Assembly: GCF_030272615.1 (NCBI RefSeq)
Contig: NC_081405.1
Coordinates: 20,537,047 to 20,601,046 of the forward strand
DNA length: 64,000 nucleotides
Reading direction: 5' to 3'
From: Cryptomeria japonica
Lineage: Eukaryota > Streptophyta > Pinopsida > Cupressales > Cupressaceae
Positions within the stretch are counted from its first letter, which is position 1; every line of letters starts with the position of its first letter. The notes beneath the pieces are model-generated. The model did no database searches and was not told the origin of the DNA. It saw nothing but the letters and a program-made list of their open reading frames with translations. The position numbers were made by a program, and so were the translations under genes. Below are positions 33,408 to 45,400 of the stretch, one piece after another.

Positions 33408-36400
33408 GTATGTTAAATTCACAGCTTTCTTCTTTTTAGCTGTAATTGTTGAATTGCTATATGTTATTCAAACTTTATGGACTCCTTTCTGGAGGTTTCT
33501 ATCTTCGCATGGCTATTTGTACTCATACGCATTTGTAGGTTAAACATTTTTGGGTTTGGGTAGTCCTCCGAGCTTTAGTATTTGATGTTGAGTAAGAATT
33601 CGAACTACGTCACTATCTTGGATGTGTTCACCAGTCGCATTCAATCTGTAACCTGCTTGGATATTCCAATGCAAGATTAAGCAACATGCATTTACCTTTT
33701 TCTTATGTACTGTTCCCAAGTTCTATGCTATTGAAACAACAATTTAAGACTACTATCTACCTGTTGTATTCAATTATGCAAATATGCACTTACTCATGTA
33801 TAATAGCTCTTCTATGCTGACAGCAACTTGGGATTCTTATCTTTTCCACAAGACGAAGTTTGCAACAATGATTATGTTGTTTCCACTACTTATTTGAGAA
33901 TTGTATTTATCTTTTATCGTGAACAAGTGCTATACTGTCTTCAGCTGAACATATCATTCTTATGCTTTCTTAAATGCCCGAAATAATGAAGTATTTTCAT
34001 GGAATGGAAGTAAGCAAGCAAGTGAATCAATATATGTAAAACAGAGATAGACACAAGTATTTGGCTTGGGTAACCTCGATGTAGACCTAGAAGACTGAAT
34101 GTATACTTCCTTGCATTCACTTTCATCTTGACAATCATGTTACTTCATCTGAGTTTTCAAATGCGCTGTGGCTTTTGCTAGCATCCCTACAGTTTTCTAT
34201 AGCCTACCTTGATGAGAATACTTGCTTATTCAGTTTGTTTCGCTGCTGCTCTCCACTGTTACAGTCATCTTTGACCGCAAAAACTCGTGTACGTCACCCT
34301 TGGTCATCTTTGACCGCAAAAACTCGTGTACGTCACCCTTGGCAATTCTTCAATGCATTTCCATTGCCCTTGAATTATTTTCAGTGTCCTTTTGTGACCC
34401 TTAGATGGCATATTAAATGCAAAGGGTTGAGCAAATAAGTTGAAGAAGACATCCCATACAAGAAGGAACTTGAAGTGACACCCTTTCCTATTGCTATCCT
34501 TAGTTTTGGTTAAAACAGACAAGACTACTATGGAGATCAAGACACGACCACCATGACATATATGCAACCTTTTTTTTCTTAGGGGTAAACGCTTTTGACA
34601 TGGAGTTATGAACCGGTGAGGTCACAAACGGGGATCGAATCCCCATTTGAACATTCATTAGTAGCACCCCAACAGGAGTTGAACCCTGATGGCAAGAACA
34701 AGTACCCCACAATTTAAATATCATACCACCTGATGCCGGTGACATATATGCAACCACTAAGATGCTATGTGAAATGAAAAAATTATAAAGAAATATAATA
34801 AATTTAGATTATCATGTTGAGGGAATTTCAATATCAAACATTGCTTCTAATTTTGCTTTGTCAATCTAGGGCACTTCCATTTAGGTGTTTTCAAGCTGCA
34901 AGTTGTATAAAAAAACATAAACTCCATTTACTCTTTTCCTAGTAATAGCTAAATGGAAGTCTGATAACTATTGAAACCAAAGTTAAGATGTATTGTACAA
35001 CAAAATATTTCTTCCAACAAGCCAAGTGCTATACTTTCTTCAGCCAAAGACATTATTCTTATGGTTTCCTAAATGCTTGAGATAATGAAGTAGTTTCATG
35101 AAATGGCAGTAAGCAAGCAAGTGAATCAACTCATATAAATACGGAGATAAACACGAGGATTTAGCTTGGATAACCTCAATGTAGGATAAGTCTAGAAGAC
35201 TGAATGTATACTTTCTTGCTTCACTATCATCTTGACAATCATGTTGCTCTATCTGAGTTTTCAAATGCATTGTAGCTTTTGCTAGCATCCCTACAATTCT
35301 CTATAGCCTACTTTGAGGAGAATTACTTGCTTATTCGATATGTTTCACTGTTGCTCTCTACTGTTAGAGTCACCTTTGACCTTGAGAATTCCTGTAGATT
35401 ACCGTTGGCAATGCTTCAATGCATCTCCATTGCCTTTGAATTATATTTAGTGTCTTTTTGTGATCCGTAGATGGCATATTTATGCAAAGGGATGAGCAAA
35501 TGAGTTAAATAAGAGATCCCACACAACAAGGAACTTGAAGCACTGTTCTTTTTGGTTTGAAACAGACAAAATTGCCATGGAGATAAGACACAACTGCTAA
35601 GGTATTATGTGAAATAAAAAAAATTATAAAGCAAGATAATAGATATAGATTATCATGTAGAGGGAATTTCAATTTGAAATCTTGGTTCTAATTTTGCTTA
35701 CAATCTAGGGCTATTCCATTTAGGTGTTTCTAAACTCCTATTGGTATAAAAGTAATAAAACTTCATTTATTCTTTTCCTACTAACACCTAAATGGAAATC
35801 TGATAACATTTTTGTAACTATTGAAACCAAAGTTAAAATGTATTGTACAACAAAATATTCCTTCTAACAAGCCAGAAAGCCTTATACAACTTATTTGAGA
35901 ATTGCATTTATGTTTTCTTATGAACAAGTGCTATATTGTCTTCAGCTGAACATATCATTCTGATTCTTTCTTAATTGCTTGAGATAATGAATTAGTTTCA
36001 TGGAGTGGAAGTAAGCAAGCAAGCAAATCAACACAAAAAAAAAGAGATAGGCACAAGGATTTTGCCTGGGTAACCTTGATAAGTCTAGAAGAGTGAATAA
36101 TATACTTCCTTCTCATCGCTATCATCTTGACAATCGTGTTACTCTGAGTTTTCAAATGCATTGTAGATTTTGTGAGTATCCCTACGCATCCCTACAGTTC
36201 CCTATAGCCTACCTTGATGAGAATTACTTGCTTATTCAACATGTTTCACTGCTGCTCTCAACTTTTGCAGTCATCTTTGACCTCAAGAACTCCTGTAAAT
36301 CACCTTTGGCAATACTTCAATTCATTTCTGCTGCCTTCAAATTATTTTTAGTGTCTTTATGTGATCCTTAGATGACATATTTATGCAAAGGGTTGAGTAA

Positions 36401-39400
36401 ATAAGTTTAAGAAGAGATACCACAGAACAAGAAAGATGAGGCGACACCATTTCGTATTGTTACTTTTAGTTTTGATTTGAAATAGACAAAACTACCATGG
36501 AGATCAAGACCCATCCACCATGGCATATATGCAACCACTGAGGTGTATTTTTTTAAGGCAAACTTCTGTCAGAGAGGACAGCTCCCTTTATTAAAGCAAG
36601 CCACTAGCCTCGGAGAGAGAAAACCAAGATGCGGATCCCTTCTATAACTTCCTGGAGTCTCTCGATCTGGGCAGGGGAGTAAAGATTCTCATGGAAATTT
36701 ACATGGTAGGCATAAGTATCCATGGTATCCCTTGACAGTCTGTCACTGACCAGAGTGATGATGTGCTTAATCTCTTCGGATTTGTGTGCAGTGGCAATGC
36801 AAGTGGTGGCATCACCTACCAGATCATCAGAAGGGTTTCGACTAAGATGCTTCAAAGTTGTGGAGGTGTTCACCCTATGAGCAGGATTGACGAGTCTTTG
36901 GTTCACTCTTTCTCTCCAGTCAAAGCTGCTAGACATGCACACAATGTTGTAAAGAAAACTTTCTACAAGCTCTGCGTTGTGAATATGGGCCTGCACCAGG
37001 TGCTTCTCTCCAATAATCCTTCACAGTACACCTTCCTCAACATCGTTCTTGATCACAAAAACTTCTTTTAGGTGGTCTGCAACTGATCATTGAATGCAGC
37101 TGCACTTGCGTCCCTCAATACTCAGAAGACAATCTTCCTTGCACGTGCTGGCAGTGCTTGACCCACTAGCCATTGCCATAGTTGTGTCGATTTCAAAAGG
37201 AATGATACCATCTAATTGAAAATGGCCCCTGTTCTGGATGATATATAGCCCCAGAAACCTTGCTTGATTTTGCCCACAGAAAGCAACCGTCTTATCAGCT
37301 AGCCATAGAATGGTAGTGGCCCACCCACCCAATGAATTAAAATGGCGGCATTCATTTGGGAGATTGCGATTTGGTTCCTTAAAAAGGAGTTCCACAGTTA
37401 TCTACAAAAGCAAGTTCAAGCTGGAGATATGGCTGACTGCAAAAGTGGACTAATGTACCTTGGAAGATTCAGTCAATCTGTGAGGCTTGTCAATTGTTGA
37501 TCCTTTTCAATACGGTCTTGCAGGCCGTTCCAGTCAAAGCACTGATTTGAAATTACTTCTGCCTTCAATTGATCGATGGTACAATTTGAGAGAAAATTTG
37601 CAATGTGATTTGCCTCCCTGTACAGATGTTTTAGTGAAAATCCTTTGATCAAGTCCAAGGATTTACCCATCTTTGGACATAGATGAAGGCTCCATCCATT
37701 TCCCAGGAAAAATCACACAGGATTTTCTTGCTGCTATGCTTGCTGTTGAAGTCAACAGCAAAAAAACCATTTGACATGGAGAAGAATTTTTTCACACCCT
37801 TTCAGTTTTGGCTGATCCAACCATGAACCTTCTCCATTCTGGTCTTTCTTCCTATGACTCTGCCAATGATTGCAGTGTGACTTAGTTCTCTTGTGTCATT
37901 TTCTACTATCAAAGATACATCTGTTGAAGATATAGCTCCGATAGAGATTATCGGCTCCTTATTTATCTTGTCTAGTATCGGCTTCTTAGCTTTTGTTCCT
38001 TCCTTGCCTTGTTTACTGTCGGTGAATCTTCATGTTGCAATGGCTGTCGGTGAAGGTGATGTGGCTGTTAGTGGAGGTGATGAGGCCTTTGGTGAAGGTG
38101 ATTAGGCTGTCCGTGCAGAAGTAACTGTACGTGTCTTTCCCTCTCCCTTTGGGTGACTCTTCATTGGAAATTCCAACATGTTATATTCATTATTCTTCTT
38201 TGTCTCGGGTCCTTCTTCTTCTTCGGCAGTTTTATATATCGGTTTCTTCTTCCTTGTGATTGTGTCTGTCAGATCAGAGATATTGTGTATTCCTTCTGCA
38301 TACAGAGTTTCAGATATTTGAAAGTTTTGGATTGTATTCAAGATGTATCAGTTGAGTTCATTTTTATTATTGATTCGTAGAGAATCAAACTCATTATTGT
38401 GATTGATAGTAATCTGAGACTATCATCAGTTGTATTATTTTCTGAGATATAATAAAGTTCGTTTTGAGTGGGCTGGGTTTTTCACCCTCAGGTGGAGGGT
38501 TTTCCCAGGATAAGGGCGTGTGTATTTGTGTTTCATTCTTTATTTTCTGTTCTCAGATTTTCTATATTCTAGTTCAAGTTTTAACATGGTATTAGAATGG
38601 GTCTAGAAGATCGATCCAGAACCTTAATTTTTAAAGTTCTTTATTTCTTTCAGTTGTTTGCCTAAGCCATTCATTATGGTGAACGGATTGAAAGTAGAAG
38701 ATAGACTAGATGGTTTGTCAAATTTCTCTTCTTCGAAATTTAGAATTCTGATCACTCTAGAAGAGAATGATCTCCTTGACTATGTCTCAAAAGATGTAGA
38801 AGAACCTTTTGCTGATGCAGAGAAAGTCTAATGGAGAAAGAACAAGACCATGGCTAAGAAAATTCTGATTGATTCTGTTAAGGATCATCTGGTGCCTATC
38901 ATCTCTAAGACTCTAAAGGATCTTTATGAATTCAACAATACCAGCAGAGCTTTAGCCCTTAGGCGTCAATTGCTGCATGTGAAAATGTCTAGAGGAGAAT
39001 CTGTTACTTCTTATTTCATGAAGATTTTTGAGTTAAAAGATCAGCTCAGTGCAATTGGAGATAGTTTTGCTGATAAAGACTTGGTTATGTTAGCTATGAA
39101 TGGACTTCCCATCTCCTGGGAATCCTTCATTCAAGGCATTAGTGGAAGAGATGATCTTCCTAAATTTGATAGATTGAGGGCAGATTGCATTTAGGAAGAA
39201 TGCAGACAAGAAGCAAGAGGTTATGGTCGCAAATCTCATCATGAAGATGATCATGTGCTTGCTGCCCATGCATCTAAGGGGAAAGGAAAGAAAGGTAACT
39301 TCAAAAAATTCAGAGACAAGAATGATGAGTCGGTCCTTGTTGCCAAGAAAAAGTGGAAGGACCTTTCTAGAATTCAGTGTTTTAGGTGTGACAAATTTGG

Positions 39401-42400
39401 TCACTTTGCTCGTGATTGTGTTTCAAAATGTAAGACTCAAGCAACTGCTGCAAATGTTGAGAATTCTTCTCCTCAAAGAGAGTCAAGTGAAAATTTTGAA
39501 GGATTCTTATTTATTTCTGCACTTTCTAGTAATGTTCCTACTAATTGTGATACATGGTTGATAGATAGTGGAGCATCTCGTAATATCACTAGTTTTCGTG
39601 AGCACCTTTCAAACTTGAAAGAAAAAGACTCATCTTCAAGTTATCATTGGTGATGATGCTTGCTATTCTGTGAAGGGTGCTGGTTATACTTCTTTTCAAT
39701 TGGACTTTGGTATTCCTCTTCATTTAAGTGATGTCCTATTTGTTCCTGGTGTTAAGAGGAATCTGATTTCTATTTCTGCATTAGAGAACAAAGGTTATCA
39801 TGTTGCTTTTGTTGATGGAAAAGTACTTGCATGGAAGAACTCTAGTATTCAATCAGCTCATGTTATTGGTGTTCGTCATGATAGTCTTTACAAGCTTTCA
39901 GCTCATCCTATTCAAGTCTTAGCTCATGATTCTTCAAGTTCAAGTGAGTTGTGGCATAAAAGATTTGGTCATTTAAACTTCAAAACTTTGTCTTCAATGG
40001 AGAAGGTTGTCATTTGTCTTCCTAAGCTGAATCAAAACCATGAAGGTGTTTGCAAGGGGTGTGCTCTAGGTAAGTCTAGGTAAGAACATTAAGAGCACCT
40101 TTCATAGTAGTGAGAGTAGGGCAAAGAATGCTCTAGAATTAATTCATTCTGATTTATGTGGACCTATGTCAATTGCTTCTCTTAGTGGTTTTTGGTATTA
40201 TGTCACCTTTATTGATGATTTTTCTCGTAAGTGGTGGATTTACTTTCTTAAGTTTAAAGAGTCTGATGAAGTGTGTCTAGATTTAAAGAGTTCAAAGCTC
40301 TAGTTGAAAATCTATCTAGCAAGAAAATAAAAATTCTCAGATCTAATAATGGAGGAGAATATGTTTCTGGTGTTTTTCATAACTTTTGTGTTGAAGCAGG
40401 GATTGAGAGGGAGTTTTGTGTCCCTTATAATCCTCATCAAAACGGTGTGGCTAAAAGGAAGAATAGGACAATTGTTGAAGTGGCAAAGGCTATGATTCAT
40501 GACCAAAGTCTTCTAACATTTCTTTGGGCCGAGGCTTGCAGGACAACAATTCACATTCAAAATCGTAGTCCTCATCAGATTCTAAACAACTTGACTCCAG
40601 AAGAAGCTTTTACAGGTGTCAGACCAGATGTAAGTTATTTCAGAATCTTTGGATGCCCTGTTTATATTTATGTTCCGAAAGAGAAAAGATCTAAATTAGA
40701 ACTTTCAGGCAAGAAAGGCATCTTTGTTGGTTATAGTGATTCTTCAAAAGCATATAGAATCTACATTCTAGGACAAAAACATATTGAGATCAACAGGGAT
40801 GTTTCTTTTGATGAAGATGTAGCTTGCATGAAATTCAAAGAATCTAGCATAGAAGCTGATAAAGAAGATTTTGAGCACCCTCAAGATATAAATACAGCTA
40901 ATCCGAATCCATCTTCAGACATTCAGAGGGAGTTTACAGATTTAGAAGATCTTGTTGATTCAGTTGATCCAATTGATCCAGTTGACTCTATAGTTACATC
41001 AGCAGGTCCCAGTATTAGTCCAGCTAACAAGAAAAGACCTTTGTGGGCTAGACATACTATGGAAGATGCTGAAAAATATGTAGCCCCTCGTGGTTCTTTC
41101 AGAGAAAGCAAAAGACCTCACAAGTTTGCTAGTTATGTATCTTTGACGAGTCATATCTTAGCATCCGAGCCTTCAGATGTTGAAGAGGCTTTGAATCAGC
41201 AAGTGTGGAAGGATGCCATGATAGAGGAATATCAATCTATTATGAAAAATGATGTATGGGACATTGTTCCAAGGCCTAAAAACAAATCAGTGGTTTCTTC
41301 TAAGTGGCTGTTCGAAATCAAACATGCAGCTGATGGGAGTATAGAAAAGTACAAAACCAGATTTGTAGCCAGAGGTTTTTCCCAAAAGGAAGGTATAGAT
41401 TTTGAAGAAACCTTTGCACCTGTAGCAAGTTACATTTCTATCAAGACTATCATAGCTGTTGCAGCTGTTAAGGGTTGGAAGCTTCATCAAATGGATGTGA
41501 AAACAACCTTCTTGAATGGTAAAATTGAAAAGGAGGTTTACATTGAGCAGCTAGAGGGCTTTATTATTCACAATAGAAACTCTCATGTATGCAGGCTGAA
41601 AAAGGCCTTATATGGTCTTAAACAAGCTCCTTGTGCTTGGTATGAAAGGATAGACCACTATCTTTTGAGCTTGGGTTTTCTAAAGAATGACGCTGATCCA
41701 AACTTATACTTCAAGGTATGTGATGATAAGGTGCTGATTTTAGTACTATATGTTGATGATTTATTCCTCACTGGTAATGATGATCTCATTGACAAATGTA
41801 AGAAGGATTTAGCTTCAAAATTTGAAATGAAGGATCTTGGTTACATTATTTCCTTGGACTTGAGGTATGGCAAAGACCAAATGAAATCATATTGAGTCAA
41901 GGTAAATATGCAGTTGATATTTTGAAAAGATTTGACATGTTAGAGTGTAAGTCTATGGTGATTCCTATGGAAGTAAATCTGAAGAAATTACATGAGGATG
42001 CAGCTACTTCAGATTTAGTTGAGCCTACTATGTATAGACAATTAATTGACTCTTTAATGTACTTGGTTAACACAAGGCTTGATATATGCTACGCAGTTAA
42101 TACCATGAGTCAGTTCATGTGTGAACCAAGACATATTCACCTTGTGGCAGCCAAACATATAATTGAGATATGTACGTGGTACAATTGGACTTGGCTTAAA
42201 ATTTTCTTCGTGTGTAGAGTTGAACTTGCAGGGTTTTTTTGATTCAGACTAGGTAGGCTGTGTGCATGACAGAAAAAACACTTTAGGTTGCTGTTTTAGT
42301 CTAGGTTCAGCTATGATTTCCTGGTGCAGCAGGAAACAATCTTGTGTTGCACAAAGTACAGCTGAAGCAGAATATGTTGCAACTTGTGTGGCTGCAAGAG

Positions 42401-45400
42401 AAGCTGTGTGGCTTCGGAAATTACTTGCAGGCTTGTTTGGACAGCCTTTGGAACCTACCGTGATTATGTGTGATAATCCACGCTGTGTGAAACTTTCAGT
42501 TAATCCAGTATTTCATGATAGAAGCAAACATGTGGAAATTAAATATCATTACTTGGGAGACATGGTTCAGCGAAAAACAGTTGAACTCAAGTACATTTCT
42601 ACAGAGGAGCAGACTGCAAACATTCTCCCAAGCCACTTTCGAGAAAAGCTTGGTATGATGGAGAATGATGCATTTGCTAAGAGAGAGTCTCAACTTCAGT
42701 GATACATTGCCTGTGTTTAATGAGTTCTTCTCTGTGAGAGAAGTTCGAGGTGAAATCCCTTGGTTAACGAGTTCTTCTTTGCAAGAGAAGTTCGAGGTGA
42801 AATCCCTTAATTAATGAGTTCTTCTCTGCGAGAGAAGTTCGAGGTGAAATCCCTTGTTCCACCCTCTGGGAGTAGCTATGGTGGAAATCATGTGTATGAC
42901 TTTATGATTTTTATTTTTTGGTTTTATTCATCCTTTAGGAGTAGCTATGATGAATATTGTTATACTAAGATAACAACTTTATTGAATAAAAACCGTGATG
43001 GTTTCTTTTGTTGACATCTTCTGAGTTGTAGGTATGTGTACTTCATATGTTGACATAATGAAGATCTCTCTCTTGCTAAGAGGGAGTGTTGAAGATATAG
43101 CTACGATAGAGATTATCGGCTCCTTATTTATCTCGTCTAGTATCAGCTTCTTAGCTTTCGTTCGTTCTTTTGCCTTGTTTACTATCGGTGACTCTTCATG
43201 TTGCAACGACTGTTGGTGAAGGTGATGTGGCTGTCGGTGGAGGTGATGAGGCTGTCGGTGAAGGTGATGAGGCTGTCCGTGCAGAAGTAACTGTCTGTGT
43301 CTTTCCCTCTCCCTTCGTGTGACTCTTCATTGGAAATTCCGACATGTTATATTCATTATTCTTTTTTGTCTCGGGTCCTTCTTCTTCGGCAGTTTTATAT
43401 ATTGTTTTCTTCTTCCTTGTGATTGTGTCTGTCAGATCAGAGATATTGTGTATTCCTTCTACATACAGAGTTTCAGATATTTGAAAGTTTTGGATTGTAT
43501 TCAAGATGTATCAGCTGAGCTCATTTTTATGATTGATTCGTAGAGAATCAAACTCATATTATTGTGATTGATAGTAATCTGAGACTATCATCAGTTGTAT
43601 TCTTTTTTGAGATATGATAAAGTTCGTTTTGAGTGGGCTGGGTTTTTCACCCTCAGGTGGAGGGTTTTCCTAGGATAAGGGCGTGTGTATTTGTGTTTCA
43701 TTCTTTATTTTCTGTTCTCAGATTTTCTATATTCTGGTTCAAGTTTTAACAACATCAATGGTGATCTCAGGAGAAGACTGTTCGAGCTCCCGACCTGCAA
43801 ACTGATTGCCATCTGTGCCCTGCCAGAATTGCATTTTTGCTCTTCCTCGCAATTTAAGTACAAGCCATGCAACCACTACGGTGTTATGTGAAATAAAAAA
43901 AATATAAATCAATATGATAGATATAGATTATTATGTAGATGGAAATTCAATCTCAAATGTTGTTTCTAATTTTACTTTGCCAATCTAGGGCTCTGCCATT
44001 TAGGTGTTTTCAAGCTCCAATTGGTACAAAATAATTAAAATTCGATTGATTCTTTTCCTAGGAATACGTAAATGGAAGTCTGCTAACATTTGGTAACTAT
44101 TGAAAATGGCGTTAAAATGTATTGTGCAACAAATTATTCCTTCTAACAAGCCAGAAAGCTTCCAGGATGGATATGCCTCAGTATGTATCAGATTCCATTA
44201 AGATGGGTCTGTGCTAGTTAAACTCACTACTCTCTCTTAACAATTTTATAAATCTATTTTAATACCATTCTGATCTCTCCATCATGAAGGTGTTAGAATA
44301 TTATAATCCAAACATTTCCTGAACCAACTGTCAGAATATTAATATTCATTTCATGGCCATGGCTGTGCTGAATTGGTTCTGATCCTTGAAAGGACGTTTG
44401 CAAATGGCATTTTGCCTGTTTAAAATAGGCAATGGGATACCACCATGATGTTTCTGTTATGCCCACGATTCAAGAAGGGAGTTAATTAATAATTCCCAGC
44501 CTTCTGGTTTAACTTCATGTTTCCTTTGTTAATCTTTGTACTTTGGACCTAAGTTGCCAGTCTTGGCTTGGGCTCGGGTTTGGGTTTGAGAATCAGGTTT
44601 GCGGGTTTGGCAAAATTTTTTTTGGGGTTCTGGGTTCGTTAGAACAAAAACATATAAAAAAAATAAAAGATAAACATATATGCAGTAGTAGTAAGTTCAA
44701 AACACACCACTATGCTAATAGTCAAATAACATAGCAAAATACACCATCATGTATTAAAGTTTTAGTTCAAATAACATAGCAAAATAGTAAATACACCACC
44801 ATATTAATGTTTTAGTTCAAAAGCTACAACAATCAGCCATCACTGATCAAATATCATATGGGTCATCAAAAATATCATCATCATCCTCCATATGCTGTGT
44901 TAGATTAGAAGAACCAGCTAGGAACAAGCAACAATCAATCTTCAACTCATTCTATTCATTCTATTGTGCAAAAATGAAGTAGCTTTTACCTTTTTTAGTG
45001 TTTTAAGTCATCAAATTAAGGTTGGGGGGTCAAATATGCTTTTTTGGCATTAAAAAATGATTTAAAAAAGTAAAAAAAATTCACTTTTGCATCAAATTCT
45101 TCCTGGGTTCTGCGAAAGCCTCCTAAATTCTTCCCGGGTTCTTCTGGGTTCGGCAGGGAAGAACCCACAGGCCATTTGCAGGACCCTGGCCGGACCCAGG
45201 GAGAACCGACCCAAGACCAGGACCCGGGGGGTCTAGGCAAAGAACTTGGTAACTTAGCTTTGGACCAGTATTGCTTATTTGTTTGTTGATTGCAAAATCT
45301 GTGCACGCCAATTTGGTTTTCAAAAAATCAACCAAGTTTTGGAAATGGTTTGAAAAACTCTTACATTTAAGTGTGGCTAATACATTCTCTCGAGCATGAA

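Larger units (their letters stand above)
37922..43751 (+). mobile_element. Element D: full-length Ty1/copia retrotransposon, 5,830 bp
   Basis: Two 665 bp LTRs, a primer binding site at 38587, gag-pol, a polypurine tract before the 3' LTR, and a perfect ACATC target duplication (37917-37921 and 43752-43756). The domain order gag, protease, integrase, RT, RNase H identifies copia. It lies in the same direction as the host gene, in its first intron. Confidence 0.95.
36547..43866 (-). mobile_element. 5'-truncated LINE (about 1.5 kb) carrying a nested copia element
   Basis: The T-run at the low end (36548-36553) is the poly(A) on the minus strand. ATGCAACCACT followed by GGTGT borders it on both sides (36529-36546 and 43867-43884; two mismatches). 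At 37670-37473 the minus strand encodes FSLKHLYREANHIANFLSN, the last part of a LINE RNase H. The remaining sequence down to 36604 has open but unrecognised frames. The copia element at 37922-43751 sits inside it. Confidence 0.75.
33880..44170 (+). repeat. Three tandem units of ~0.9 kb in intron 1, the last one interrupted
   Basis: Landmark words recur in the same order. AACAAGTGCTATA-like words start near 33920, 35026 and 35923. GCTAGCATCCCTACA or GCATCCCTACAG recurs near 34178, 35280 and 36186. AGATTATCATGT plus AATCTAGGGC recurs near 34808, 35648 and 43926. Spacing is about 900-920 bp once the SINE is removed from unit 1. Unit 3 is broken at 36546 and resumes at 43867. The units are non-coding and moderately diverged. 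Confidence 0.85.

Noticed and set aside
36763-37071. A 102-codon plus-strand frame in intron 1
   Set aside because: It lies opposite the minus-strand LINE tail and shows no similarity to a known family.
38040-38120. GGTGAAGGTGATG repeats as a coding Gly/Asp repeat
   Set aside because: They are in the LTR of copia D, occur in both LTRs with changes, and no frame runs through.
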